DNA of 64,000 nucleotides from positions 434,001 to 498,000 of the forward strand of contig NZ_JAUSUW010000001.1 of assembly GCF_030814435.1 (NCBI RefSeq). The letters are read 5' to 3'. How positions within the stretch are numbered: position 1 is the stretch's first letter; each line of letters opens with the position of its first letter. The notes below the pieces were generated by a model. The model saw only the letters and a list, made by a program, of their open reading frames with translations, had not been told where the DNA came from and did no database searches. Position numbers and translations under genes: made by a program. Positions 53,484 to 62,096 of the stretch are shown piece by piece. Source of the stretch: Peteryoungia aggregata LMG 23059. Its GTDB lineage: Bacteria; Pseudomonadota; Alphaproteobacteria; Rhizobiales; Rhizobiaceae.

Positions 53484-54734
53484 TCAGTGAAGGTTCGGCT
53501 GGGCGCCCTGGCCCTTTTCATCGATCACATTACCGCGCCGGAAACGATCCAGCCGGAAGGCGCGCGCCGTCTCATGCGGCTCATCACGGGCAATCAGATG
53601 GGCAAAACAATAGCCAGATGCCGGCGTTGCCTTGAAGCCGCCGTAGCACCAGCCGGAATTCAGATAGAGATTGTCGAGATGCACCCGGTCGATGATCGGC
53701 GATCCATCCATCGACATGTCCATGATGCCGCCCCAGGACCTGAGAACCCGAATGCGCGACAGCGCCGGGATCATCGCCTTGCCGGCCTCCGTCACATGTT
53801 CGACGGTCGCAAGATTGCCGCGCTGGGCATAGGAATTATAGCCGTCGATGTCACCGCCGAAGACGAGCCCGCCCTTGTCCGATTGCGAGACGTAGAAATG
53901 GCCGGCACCGAAGGTCACGACGCCATCGATAAAGGGCTTCAAGCCTTCCGAAACAAAGGCCTGCAAGACATGGCTTTCCATCGGCAGCTTCAGATCGGCC
54001 ATCTGCGCCACACGCGAGGAATTGCCGGCAGCTGCCAGCGCAAGCTTGCCGCAGCCGATAAAGCCGCGCGTGGTCTCCACCCCGACCGCCTTGCCGCCGT
54101 CGCGGCGAATGTCGGTCACCTCGCAATTCTGGATAATATCGACGCCATGGGCATCGGCACCTCGGGCATAGCCCCAGGCCACCGCATCATGGCGCACCGT
54201 GCCGCCTCGCTTTTGCAACAACCCGCCCTGGATCGGGAAACGGGCATTGTCGTAATCGAAGAAGGGCAGCATGGAACGCACGGCGGCGCGGTCAAGCAGG
54301 TCCGCATCCACACCATGCAGGTGCATGGCATTGCCACGCCGCGTATAGGCATCGCGCTGCGCATCGGAATGAAAGAGATTGAGCACGCCGCGCTGCGAAA
54401 CCATGGCGTTGAAATTGAAATCCTGCTCCAGCCCTTCCCAGAGCTTCATCGAAAACTCGTAGAAGGGATTGTTGCCGGGCAGCAGATAGTTGGAGCGGAT
54501 AATCGTTGTATTGCGCCCGACATTGCCGGAGCCGATGTAACCCTTTTCCAGAACGGCAATGTTACGGATGCCGAAGGTCTTCGACAGGTAATAGGCGGTG
54601 GCCAGTCCATGCCCGCCGCCACCGACGATGATCACGTCATAATGCGGCTTCGGTTCCGGCTGGCGCCAATGAGCTGCCCAGTTGCGGTTGCCGAAGAGGC
54701 CGTTGAGAAAGATCGAAAGTGCCGAATATCGCAT
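53484..54734 (-). CDS. soxB: N-methylglutamate dehydrogenase / sarcosine oxidase beta subunit
   Basis: FAD/FMN flavoprotein that oxidises the N-methyl amine, 416 aa. The N-terminal FAD fold reads YDVIIVGGGGHGLATAYYL (about residues 32-50), with GYIGSGNVGRNTTIIRSNY after it, the covalent-flavin histidine region in DAVAWGYARGA and a C-terminal GWCYGGFKATPASG. ATG 54734 is chosen from the usual family start; the open frame upstream runs into the divergent glxA promoter region. It is the first gene of the minus-strand soxBDAG operon. Confidence 0.95.
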   Translation of the reverse strand: MRYSALSIFLNGLFGNRNWAAHWRQPEPKPHYDVIIVGGGGHGLATAYYLSKTFGIRNIAVLEKGYIGSGNVGRNTTIIRSNYLLPGNNPFYEFSMKLWEGLEQDFNFNAMVSQRGVLNLFHSDAQRDAYTRRGNAMHLHGVDADLLDRAAVRSMLPFFDYDNARFPIQGGLLQKRGGTVRHDAVAWGYARGADAHGVDIIQNCEVTDIRRDGGKAVGVETTRGFIGCGKLALAAAGNSSRVAQMADLKLPMESHVLQAFVSEGLKPFIDGVVTFGAGHFYVSQSDKGGLVFGGDIDGYNSYAQRGNLATVEHVTEAGKAMIPALSRIRVLRSWGGIMDMSMDGSPIIDRVHLDNLYLNSGWCYGGFKATPASGYCFAHLIARDEPHETARAFRLDRFRRGNVIDEKGQGAQPNLH

Positions 54735-54829
54735 CCGCGTCCGCCAAGTCTCAGGAGAATGTCCCCAGCGTAGGAGGCAATCCACCTCTTGAATTGCAAA
54801 ATGGAGCCGCTTCAGGTTAGATTCGAGAC

Positions 54830-55804
54830 ATGAATCTTGCATCCACCACATCCCTGCAGCGCTATGGCTTCGTGTTGACGCCGAATTTCGCTCTGATGTC
54901 CTATGCCTCGGCGACCGAACCCCTGCGTGCCGCGAACCTGATTGCGCAGACTGCACTTTACGAGACCGTACCGCTCTCGCTCGGCGGTCGCCCCATGCCC
55001 TGCTCGTCCGGATTTGCGATCCCTTGCGAGGATCTCGCGATCGCCGGCACCAAATGCCACACCATCTTCGTGGTCGCCGGAGGCAACCCCGAAGACTGGA
55101 ACGAGACAACCGCCTTGCACCCGGTGCTGCGACGGCTGGCGCGTCAGGGCGCGCGCATCGGTGGTATTTCGAGCGGCGCCTTTCTGCTCGCCGCAGCCGG
55201 GCTGCTCGACGGACACGACTTCACCATCCACTGGGAACATGCGCCCGCCATGCGCGAGGCCTTTCCCCACCTGTCGCCTCGCCAGGCCCGCTATGTGCTG
55301 GATGGCGACCGGGTCACCTGCGGTGGCGGCGTGGCACCTCTGGACATGATGCATGCCCTCATCGCTGCCCGCATCGGATCGGCCTTCGCCAGGCGCGTCA
55401 GCGACTGGTATCTGCATACGGCCATCGCCGAACCGACCGCCCCGCAGCGTGGATCGTCGAGCGAACGTTTCGGCACCCATCATCCCGCGCTCATCACCGT
55501 GCTGGAAAAAATGGAAGCCACCATCGAGCAACCGCTCGACCGGAAAAGCATGGCAAGACTGGCGGGTATCAGCGCCCGCCATCTGGACAGGCTGTTCGCA
55601 GAACATCTCGGCATCAGCTTCCATGACAGCTATCACCGCATCCGGCTGGATCACGCCCGCCGCCTGCTGGAGCAAAGCCCGCTGTCGATTTCCGAACTCG
55701 CCTTCGCGACGGGCTTTTCCAGCGCATCGCATTTCTCCCGTGCCTTCAAAGACCATTTTGGCCTGACGCCAAAATCCGCTAGAGCAACCAGACGCATGAC
55801 ATGA
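54830..55804 (+). CDS. glxA: GlxA-type transcriptional regulator (DJ-1/PfpI plus AraC domains)
   Basis: Regulator of 324 aa with an N-terminal amidotransferase-like (DJ-1/PfpI) domain (FVVAGGNPEDW and ISSGAFLLAAAGLLDG, lacking a clear catalytic cysteine) and a C-terminal AraC helix-turn-helix pair (MARLAGISARHLDRLFAEHLG and SISELAFATGFSSASHFSRAFKDHFG in part, residues about 240-310). It lies between the divergent soxBDAG and glxBCD genes and probably activates them in response to a methylated amine or quaternary ammonium compound. It is related to the carnitine and glycine-betaine regulators. Confidence 0.92.
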   Translation: MNLASTTSLQRYGFVLTPNFALMSYASATEPLRAANLIAQTALYETVPLSLGGRPMPCSSGFAIPCEDLAIAGTKCHTIFVVAGGNPEDWNETTALHPVLRRLARQGARIGGISSGAFLLAAAGLLDGHDFTIHWEHAPAMREAFPHLSPRQARYVLDGDRVTCGGGVAPLDMMHALIAARIGSAFARRVSDWYLHTAIAEPTAPQRGSSSERFGTHHPALITVLEKMEATIEQPLDRKSMARLAGISARHLDRLFAEHLGISFHDSYHRIRLDHARRLLEQSPLSISELAFATGFSSASHFSRAFKDHFGLTPKSARATRRMT

Positions 55805-55835
55805 AGACTGACTGTGGTGATGGAGGGAGAGTAGG

Positions 55836-56495
55836 ATGGCCAAAGGCACAAAGAATGGGAAGGCCCCGAGCATTCCACCCCTCGCCCAGGACCCGCATGC
55901 CGTCCGCGAGCCACGCGCCAACAATCTGGAGCTGGCGATCGGCCATGAAGTGCGCACCTATCGCAAGAAGCTCGGCATCACCGTTGCCGATATGGCAGTG
56001 GCAACCGGCATGTCCGTCGGCATGCTGTCCAAGATCGAAAACGGCAATATCTCGCCATCGCTCACAACGCTGCAGGCTCTGTCCAAGGCGCTGGGCGTGC
56101 CCCTCACCGCCTTCTTTCGCGGCTTTGAAGAACCGCGCAGCGCAAGCTTCGTGAAATCAGGAGAGGGCGTTCATCTGGAGCGGCGCGGCACCCGTGCCGG
56201 CCACCATTACAGCCTGCTCGGCCATATCGAGAACAATACATCCGGCGTGATCGTCGAGCCCTATCTCATCACGCTGAACGCCTCCTCGGATATCTTTCCG
56301 ACCTTCCAGCATGAGGGCATGGAGTTTCTCTACATGCTGGAGGGCGAAGTGGTCTATCGGCACGGCGAAAGCCTCTACCGGATGGAGGCAGGCGACAGCC
56401 TGTTCTTCGATGCCGATGCGCCGCACGGCCCGGAAGAGCTGGTGAAGCTTCCGGCCCGCTACCTGTCAATCATCTCCTATCCACAACAACGATAG
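55836..56495 (+). CDS. XRE-cupin transcriptional regulator
   Basis: A 219-aa protein with an N-terminal helix-turn-helix of the XRE type (YRKKLGITVADMAVATGMSVGMLSKIENG in part, about residues 39-70) and a C-terminal cupin (MEFLYMLEGEVVYRHGE, about 165-181). It lies 31 bases after glxA and before glxB. This gene regularly accompanies N-methylglutamate pathway clusters in rhizobia, and probably senses a pathway intermediate. Confidence 0.92.
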   Translation: MAKGTKNGKAPSIPPLAQDPHAVREPRANNLELAIGHEVRTYRKKLGITVADMAVATGMSVGMLSKIENGNISPSLTTLQALSKALGVPLTAFFRGFEEPRSASFVKSGEGVHLERRGTRAGHHYSLLGHIENNTSGVIVEPYLITLNASSDIFPTFQHEGMEFLYMLEGEVVYRHGESLYRMEAGDSLFFDADAPHGPEELVKLPARYLSIISYPQQR

Positions 56496-56585
56496 TTGCC
56501 TTAAAAGAAAAATTTATTCCCAAGGATTGATTTCCCTCTGGGGCGCTGCTAGGCCTGTCTTCATCGAGAAATGGAGATTGCGGCC

Positions 56586-57491
56586 ATGTGCGGCATTGTT
56601 GGTTTGTTCCTCAAGGACAAGACACTGGAACCCCGGCTCGGGGACCTGCTTTCGGATATGTTGATCATCATGACCGACCGGGGTCCGGATTCGGCAGGGA
56701 TCGCGATCTATGGCGGAACCGCCGGCGGCAAGGCGAAAGTCACCATCCAGTCGGCCAATCCGGGCTCGGATTTCGACGGTCTGGCCGATGATCTGGAGAA
56801 AGCCGGCATTGCGGCCTCCGTTGTCGTGAAAAGCACCCATGCCGTCATTTCCATCGACGCGGCTCAACTGCCGGATATCCGCGCCGTGCTGTCGTCCATC
56901 CGCCCGGATACCCGCATCATGGGTTCGGGCGAGAGCGTCGAAATCTTCAAGGAAATCGGCCTGCCGAAGGATGTCGTCTCCCGCTTCGACGTCCGCACCA
57001 TGGGCGGCACACACGGTATTGGCCACACCCGCATGGCGACAGAAAGCGCCGTCACCACGCTGGGTGCCCATCCCTTTTCGACCGGAGCCGACCAGTGCCT
57101 GGTGCACAATGGCTCGCTGTCGAACCACAACAACCTGCGCCGTGAACTGATCCGCGAAGGCATGACCTTCGAGACGCAGAACGACAGTGAAGTCGCCGCC
57201 GCCTATCTGACCGCCGAGATGGCCAAGGGCAAGGATCTGGGCCAGGCGCTGACCGGTGCGCTGGACGATCTCGACGGCTTCTTCACCTTTGTCGTCGGCA
57301 CGAAATCCGGCTTTGGCGTGGTGCGCGATCCCATCGCCTGCAAACCTGCCGTCATGGCCGAGACCGACCAGTATGTCGCCTTCGGTTCGGAATACCGTGC
57401 GCTCGTCAATCTCCCGGGCATCGAGACCGCCCGCGTCTGGGAGCCGGAACCGGCAACCGTCTATTTCTGGGATCACGACAAGGCCGCCTGA
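56586..57491 (+). CDS. glxB: N-methylglutamate synthase subunit A (class II glutamine amidotransferase)
   Basis: Glutaminase-like domain protein, 301 aa, starting MCGIVG so that Cys2 can act as the N-terminal nucleophile. This fixes ATG 56586 rather than the earlier in-frame ATG. TDRGPDSAGIAIYGG, GIGHTRMATES and NGSLSNHNNLRREL are typical of the family. With the next two genes it forms a three-part protein resembling a split large subunit of glutamate synthase (MgsA in N-methylglutamate synthase). It moves the methylamino group of gamma-glutamylmethylamide or methylamine onto glutamate. Confidence 0.92.
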   Translation: MCGIVGLFLKDKTLEPRLGDLLSDMLIIMTDRGPDSAGIAIYGGTAGGKAKVTIQSANPGSDFDGLADDLEKAGIAASVVVKSTHAVISIDAAQLPDIRAVLSSIRPDTRIMGSGESVEIFKEIGLPKDVVSRFDVRTMGGTHGIGHTRMATESAVTTLGAHPFSTGADQCLVHNGSLSNHNNLRRELIREGMTFETQNDSEVAAAYLTAEMAKGKDLGQALTGALDDLDGFFTFVVGTKSGFGVVRDPIACKPAVMAETDQYVAFGSEYRALVNLPGIETARVWEPEPATVYFWDHDKAA

Positions 57492-57524
57492 AGCCTCGCC
57501 TCACACGACACGAAAGTTTGCTCC

Positions 57525-58211
57525 ATGCCTGTTTTCGATCTTTCTCAGACGCCGCTGCGTGAACTGAACAGCGCCCTTCACGCGCTCAGCGCCGGCACCA
57601 ATGATACTGCCTTCGAAGTCGTTAACCCGCGCGGCCATCACGCCGTGGCTGTCGGGATCGATACCGCCGTCACCGTCGAGGTGAAAGGCTCCGTCGGCTA
57701 TTACTGCGCCGGCATGAACGACGGCGGTACCGTCACCGTGCATGGATCGGCAGGGCCGGGGGTCGCCGAAAACATGATGTCTGGCACCGTGATCATCGAG
57801 GGCGACGCCTCGCAATATGCCGGCGCCACCGGTCGCGGCGGTCTGCTCGTCATCAAGGGCAATGCCGCCTCGCGCTGCGGCATTTCGATGAAGGGCATCG
57901 ACATCGTCGTCAGAGGCTCGATCGGCCATATGTCGGCCTTCATGGGGCAATCAGGTCATCTCGTCGTCTGTGGCGATGCCGGCGAAGCGCTGGGCGACAG
58001 TCTCTATGAGGCCAAGCTCTTCGTGCGCGGCACGGTCAAAAGCCTCGGCGCCGATTGCATCGAAAAGCAGATGAAGCCGAAACATCTGGAAAAGCTGGCC
58101 GAGCTTCTCGAAAAGGCCGGCATCACCGATGTGAAGCCGGAGGAGTTCAAGCGCTACGGCTCTGCCCGCAAGCTCTACAATTTCAATATCGATAACGCTG
58201 ACGCGTACTGA
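57525..58211 (+). CDS. glxC: N-methylglutamate synthase subunit B (GXGXG beta-helix domain)
   Basis: A 228-aa protein made of the right-handed beta-helix domain found at the C-terminus of glutamate synthase. Repeating glycine patterns are visible in MNDGGTVTVHG, MSGTVIIEG, GRGGLLVIKG, SMKGIDIVVRG and QSGHLVVCGDAG. A helical C-terminus (HLEKLAELLEKAGI) follows. It corresponds to MgsB. It lies 33 bases after glxB and 14 before glxD. Confidence 0.92.
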   Translation: MPVFDLSQTPLRELNSALHALSAGTNDTAFEVVNPRGHHAVAVGIDTAVTVEVKGSVGYYCAGMNDGGTVTVHGSAGPGVAENMMSGTVIIEGDASQYAGATGRGGLLVIKGNAASRCGISMKGIDIVVRGSIGHMSAFMGQSGHLVVCGDAGEALGDSLYEAKLFVRGTVKSLGADCIEKQMKPKHLEKLAELLEKAGITDVKPEEFKRYGSARKLYNFNIDNADAY

Positions 58212-58225
58212 GGCGAGGAAAAGCC

Positions 58226-59554
58226 ATGAGCTATCACAACCCCTTCACCCCGCCGCGCAAGTCTGCAACCTTTGACGACTACACGCTGGCCGAAATCCGC
58301 CGTGCGGCTGCTACCGGCATCTATGACATCCGTGGCGCCGGCACCAAACGCAAGGTGCCGCATTTCGACGACCTGCTTTTCCTCGGCGCCTCCATCTCGC
58401 GCTATCCACTCGAAGGCTACCGCGAAAAATGCGACACCTCGGTGGTGCTCGGCACGCGCTTTGCCAAGAAGCCGATCTACTTGAAGACCCCGATCACCAT
58501 TGCCGGCATGTCCTTCGGCGCTCTCTCAGGCAATGCCAAGGAAGCGCTCGGCCGTGGGGCCACGCTTGCCGGCACGTCCACCACGACAGGCGATGGCGGC
58601 ATGACGGACGAGGAACGCGGCCATTCCCAGACACTCGTCTACCAGTATCTGCCCTCGCGTTATGGCATGAACCCCAAGGATCTGCGCCGCGCCGATGCCA
58701 TAGAAGTGGTGGTCGGTCAGGGCGCAAAGCCCGGCGGCGGGGGCATGCTGCTCGGCCAGAAGATCTCCGACCGTGTGGCCAATATGCGCAATCTGCCCAA
58801 GGGCATCGACCAGCGCTCCGCCTGCCGCCATCCCGACTGGACCGGCCCGGACGATCTGGAAATCAAGATCCTTGAACTGCGCGAAATCACCGACTGGGAA
58901 AAGCCCATCTATGTGAAGGTCGGCGGCGCCCGTCCGTATTACGATACGGCCCTCGCCGTGAAGGCCGGCGCCGATGTCGTGGTGCTGGATGGCATGCAGG
59001 GCGGAACGGCCGCAACCCAGGACGTGTTCATCGAAAATGTCGGCATGCCGACGCTTGCCTGCATCCGCCCCGCCGTCCAGGCGCTGCAGGATCTGGGCAT
59101 GCATCGCAAGGTTCAACTGATCGTCTCGGGCGGCATCCGTTCCGGCGCGGATGTGGCCAAGGCCCTGGCGCTTGGCGCCGATGCCGTTGCCATCGGCACG
59201 GCGGCACTGGTTGCCATCGGTGACAATGATCCCAAATGGGAAGAGGAATACCAGAAGCTGGGCACCACCGCCGGCGCCTATGACGACTGGCATGAAGGCA
59301 AGGATCCCGCCGGCATCACCACGCAGGATCCCGAGCTTGCCGCCCGTCTCGATCCGGTCGCCGCCGGTCGCAGGCTTGCCAATTACCTGAAGGTCATGAC
59401 GCTGGAAGCCCAAACGATTGCGCGCGCCTGCGGCAAGAACAAGCTGACCAATCTCGAGCCGGAAGATCTCTGCGCGCTCACCATGGAAGCCGCCGCCATG
59501 GCCCAGATCCCACTGGCCGGCACCAGCTGGTACCCCGGCAAGGGAGGTTTCTAA
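58226..59554 (+). CDS. glxD: N-methylglutamate synthase subunit C (FMN-binding glutamate synthase domain)
   Basis: TIM-barrel FMN protein of 442 aa equal to the synthase domain of glutamate synthase. ITIAGMSFGALSGNAKEALGRGA, TTTGDGGMTDEER, QGAKPGGGGMLLGQKIS and a late VSGGIRSGADVAKALALGADAVAIGTAAL (cited in part) are the standard substrate and FMN sites. It corresponds to MgsC. The product, N-methylglutamate, is the substrate of the soxBDAG-encoded dehydrogenase. Confidence 0.94.
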   Translation: MSYHNPFTPPRKSATFDDYTLAEIRRAAATGIYDIRGAGTKRKVPHFDDLLFLGASISRYPLEGYREKCDTSVVLGTRFAKKPIYLKTPITIAGMSFGALSGNAKEALGRGATLAGTSTTTGDGGMTDEERGHSQTLVYQYLPSRYGMNPKDLRRADAIEVVVGQGAKPGGGGMLLGQKISDRVANMRNLPKGIDQRSACRHPDWTGPDDLEIKILELREITDWEKPIYVKVGGARPYYDTALAVKAGADVVVLDGMQGGTAATQDVFIENVGMPTLACIRPAVQALQDLGMHRKVQLIVSGGIRSGADVAKALALGADAVAIGTAALVAIGDNDPKWEEEYQKLGTTAGAYDDWHEGKDPAGITTQDPELAARLDPVAAGRRLANYLKVMTLEAQTIARACGKNKLTNLEPEDLCALTMEAAAMAQIPLAGTSWYPGKGGF

Positions 59555-59640
59555 ACCATGAATGGCCGCATCCGGCTCCCACGGATGCGGCCATTTTCAA
59601 TTCCAACATGTGTCTCAATCCATAAAAACAGGGGAACGAC

Positions 59641-60948
59641 GTGACACAGGATCTTGCAAGCTTCGCCGCCGAGCGCGGCATCAAATATTTCATGATCAGC
59701 TACACGGATCTGTTCGGTGCCCAGCGCGCCAAGCTGGTGCCGACCGAAGCGATCGCCGACATGCAGAAGGATGGTGCGGGTTTTGCGGGTTTTGCCACCT
59801 GGCTGGATCTGACGCCGGCCCATCCCGACCTCTTCGCCATTCCCGACGCCTCCTCCGTCATCCAACTGCCATGGAAGAAGGATGTCGCCTGGGTCGCTGC
59901 CGATTGCGTCATGGAAGACAAGCCGGTCGAACAGGCGCCACGCGTGGTCTTGAAGCGTCTGGTCACGGAAGCCGCCGAGATGGGCCTCCGGGTCAAGACC
60001 GGCGTCGAGCCGGAATTCTTCCTGATTTCCGCCGATGGCGAGAAGATTTCCGACGAATTCGATAATGCCGAAAAGCCCTGCTACGACCAGCAGGCGCTGA
60101 TGCGCCGTTACGATGTGATTGCCGAAATCTGCGATTACATGCTGGAAATGGGGTGGAAACCCTACCAGAACGACCACGAAGATGCGAACGGCCAGTTCGA
60201 GATGAACTGGGAATATGACGACGCGCTGAAGACCGCCGACAAGCATTCCTTCTTCAAGTTCATGGTGAAATCCGTGGCCGAGAAGCACGGACTTCGCGCC
60301 ACTTTCATGCCCAAGCCCTTCAAGGGCCTGACCGGCAATGGCTGCCACGCGCATATCTCGGTCTGGGATCTCGATGGCAAGGTCAACGCCTTTGCCGACA
60401 AGGCAATGCCGTTTGGTCTGTCAGCCAAGGGCAAGACCTTTCTCGGCGGCATCATGAAACATGCCTCGGCACTCGCCGCCGTGACCAATCCCACCGTCAA
60501 TTCCTACAAGCGCATCAACGCCCCACGCACGATTTCCGGCGCTACCTGGGCGCCGAACACGGTGACCTGGACCGGCAACAACCGCACCCATATGGTGCGC
60601 GTGCCCGGCCCTGGCCGTTTCGAGCTGCGCCTGCCGGATGGCGCGGTCAATCCCTACCTGCTTCAAGCCATCATCATCGCGGCGGGCCTGAGCGGCCTGA
60701 AAAGCGATGCCGATCCGGGCCCGCACCACGATATCGACATGTATCGCGACGGGCACCTGATCAAGGACGCGCCGAAGCTGCCGCTCAACCTGCTGGATGC
60801 ACTGCGCGCCTATGAGGACGATAAGGGCCTCCAGGCGGCACTCGGCACGGAGTTCTCCGCTGCTTATCTCAAGCTCAAGCATGGCGAGTGGAACACCTAC
60901 TGCTCGCAATTCACCGCCTGGGAGCACCAGACGACGCTGGACGTCTGA
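59641..60948 (+). CDS. gmaS: Glutamine synthetase type III-like, probable gamma-glutamylmethylamide synthetase
   Basis: ATP-dependent ligase of 435 aa, glutamine synthetase fold, joining methylamine to glutamate to give gamma-glutamylmethylamide. TGVEPEFFLISADG, NGQFEMNW, GNGCHAHISVWD and GRFELRLPDGAVNPYL are present. The start is GTG 59641 with GGGGAA upstream. Rhizobial annotation usually calls it glnT; the context with sox/glx genes supports the GmaS role. It lies 86 bases after glxD. Confidence 0.93.
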   Translation: MTQDLASFAAERGIKYFMISYTDLFGAQRAKLVPTEAIADMQKDGAGFAGFATWLDLTPAHPDLFAIPDASSVIQLPWKKDVAWVAADCVMEDKPVEQAPRVVLKRLVTEAAEMGLRVKTGVEPEFFLISADGEKISDEFDNAEKPCYDQQALMRRYDVIAEICDYMLEMGWKPYQNDHEDANGQFEMNWEYDDALKTADKHSFFKFMVKSVAEKHGLRATFMPKPFKGLTGNGCHAHISVWDLDGKVNAFADKAMPFGLSAKGKTFLGGIMKHASALAAVTNPTVNSYKRINAPRTISGATWAPNTVTWTGNNRTHMVRVPGPGRFELRLPDGAVNPYLLQAIIIAAGLSGLKSDADPGPHHDIDMYRDGHLIKDAPKLPLNLLDALRAYEDDKGLQAALGTEFSAAYLKLKHGEWNTYCSQFTAWEHQTTLDV

Positions 60949-60971
60949 ATTCGCCGTGAAACGCGGACGTC

Positions 60972-61048
60972 ATGCTCGGGCTCGTCCCGGGCATTTGCGT
61001 CCTTTCTCCGCCATCACCGTTGCAGATCCTCGCCCGTAGGGCGAGGAT
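60972..61048. repeat. Pair of short palindromes resembling a rhizobial intergenic repeat
   Basis: Two inverted repeats lie between gmaS and purU: ATGCTCGGG / CCCGGGCAT (60972-60994, one G-T pair) and ATCCTCGCCC / GGGCGAGGAT (61026-61048). The wording around them (GTCATGCTCGGGCTCGTCCC) resembles dispersed repeats common in Rhizobiaceae. It could also terminate gmaS transcripts. Confidence 0.55.
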
Positions 61049-61092
61049 GATGACATCTGGCCGATTGCTGTCACCACCCGGAGCCTGAACCG

Positions 61093-61974
61093 ATGAAATA
61101 TGTGCTGACCGTTTCCTGCAAGTCGACCCGCGGCATCGTGGCCGCCATCACGGGCCTGCTCGCCGAGAAAGGTTGCTACCTCGTCGACTCCTCGCAATTC
61201 GACGACCTCGACACCGGCATGTTCTTCATGCGGCTCAGCTTCATTATTGAGGACGGAGCGACGATCGGGGAGATCACCGCAGGGCTGGAACCTGTGAAGA
61301 AGACATTCGGAATGACCGCCGAGTTCCATGACGGCGATGCCAAGATGAAGGTGCTGCTGATGGTCTCGCGCTTCGGCCACTGCCTCAACGACCTGCTCTA
61401 CCGCTGGAAGATCGGTGCCCTGCCGATCGAGATCGTCGGCGTCATCTCCAACCACTTCGACTACCAGAAGGTCGTCGTGAACCACGACATCCCCTTCCAC
61501 CACATCCCGGTGACCAAGGCCAACAAGCCGGAAGCCGAAGCCCGCATCATGGACATCGTCGAGCAGACCGGCACCGAGCTCATCGTGCTGGCCCGCTACA
61601 TGCAGATCCTGTCCGACCAGATGTGCCAGAAGATGTCCGGCAAGATCATCAACATCCACCACTCCTTCCTGCCGTCCTTCAAGGGCGCCAACCCCTACAA
61701 GCAGGCCTTCGAGCGCGGCGTGAAGCTGATCGGGGCAACGGCGCACTACGTCACCGCCGATCTCGATGAAGGCCCGATCATCGAGCAGGACGTCGCCCGC
61801 ATCACCCATGCCCAGTCGGCGGACGACTATGTTTCGATCGGCCGCGACGTCGAAAGCCAGGTGCTGGCGCGTGCCATCCACGCCCATATCCACCACCGCA
61901 CCTTCATCAACGGCAACAGAACCGTCGTCTTCCCGGCAAGCCCCGGCTCCTATGCCTCCGAGCGGATGGGGTGA
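61093..61974 (+). CDS. purU: Formyltetrahydrofolate deformylase PurU
   Basis: Hydrolyses 10-formyltetrahydrofolate to formate and tetrahydrofolate, 293 aa. It has an N-terminal ACT domain (about 1-80) and a C-terminal formyltransferase-fold hydrolase domain with VSNHFDYQKVVVNHDIPFHHIPV in part, INIHHSFLPSFKGANPY and GATAHYVTADLDEGPIIEQD. Its location after the N-methylglutamate genes fits release of C1 units from methylene-tetrahydrofolate made by SoxA. It ends before a bidirectional terminator. Confidence 0.96.
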   Translation: MKYVLTVSCKSTRGIVAAITGLLAEKGCYLVDSSQFDDLDTGMFFMRLSFIIEDGATIGEITAGLEPVKKTFGMTAEFHDGDAKMKVLLMVSRFGHCLNDLLYRWKIGALPIEIVGVISNHFDYQKVVVNHDIPFHHIPVTKANKPEAEARIMDIVEQTGTELIVLARYMQILSDQMCQKMSGKIINIHHSFLPSFKGANPYKQAFERGVKLIGATAHYVTADLDEGPIIEQDVARITHAQSADDYVSIGRDVESQVLARAIHAHIHHRTFINGNRTVVFPASPGSYASERMG

Positions 61975-62028
61975 GCTTTGGCCAGGTGTCGCACCCGGCC
62001 GCCCCTCAGTCAGGCAGGACTATGAAGA

Positions 62029-62060
62029 AAGAATGGGGCGGCCATGGCCGCCCCATTCTT
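62029..62060. terminator. Bidirectional terminator between purU and the ABC transporter genes
   Basis: A 32-base perfect palindrome (16 bp each arm, from AAGAATGGGG to CCCCATTCTT, NcoI-like centre CCATGG). The two flanking genes converge on it, so it can serve both. Confidence 0.85.
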
Positions 62061-62096
62061 GTCTTCGCTGATTGGCCGCATTCCGTTCGGTCCGAC

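Noticed and set aside
53421..54773. 450-codon plus-strand frame opposite soxB
   Set aside because: Shadow of soxB, whose FAD fold and flavin motifs are clear.
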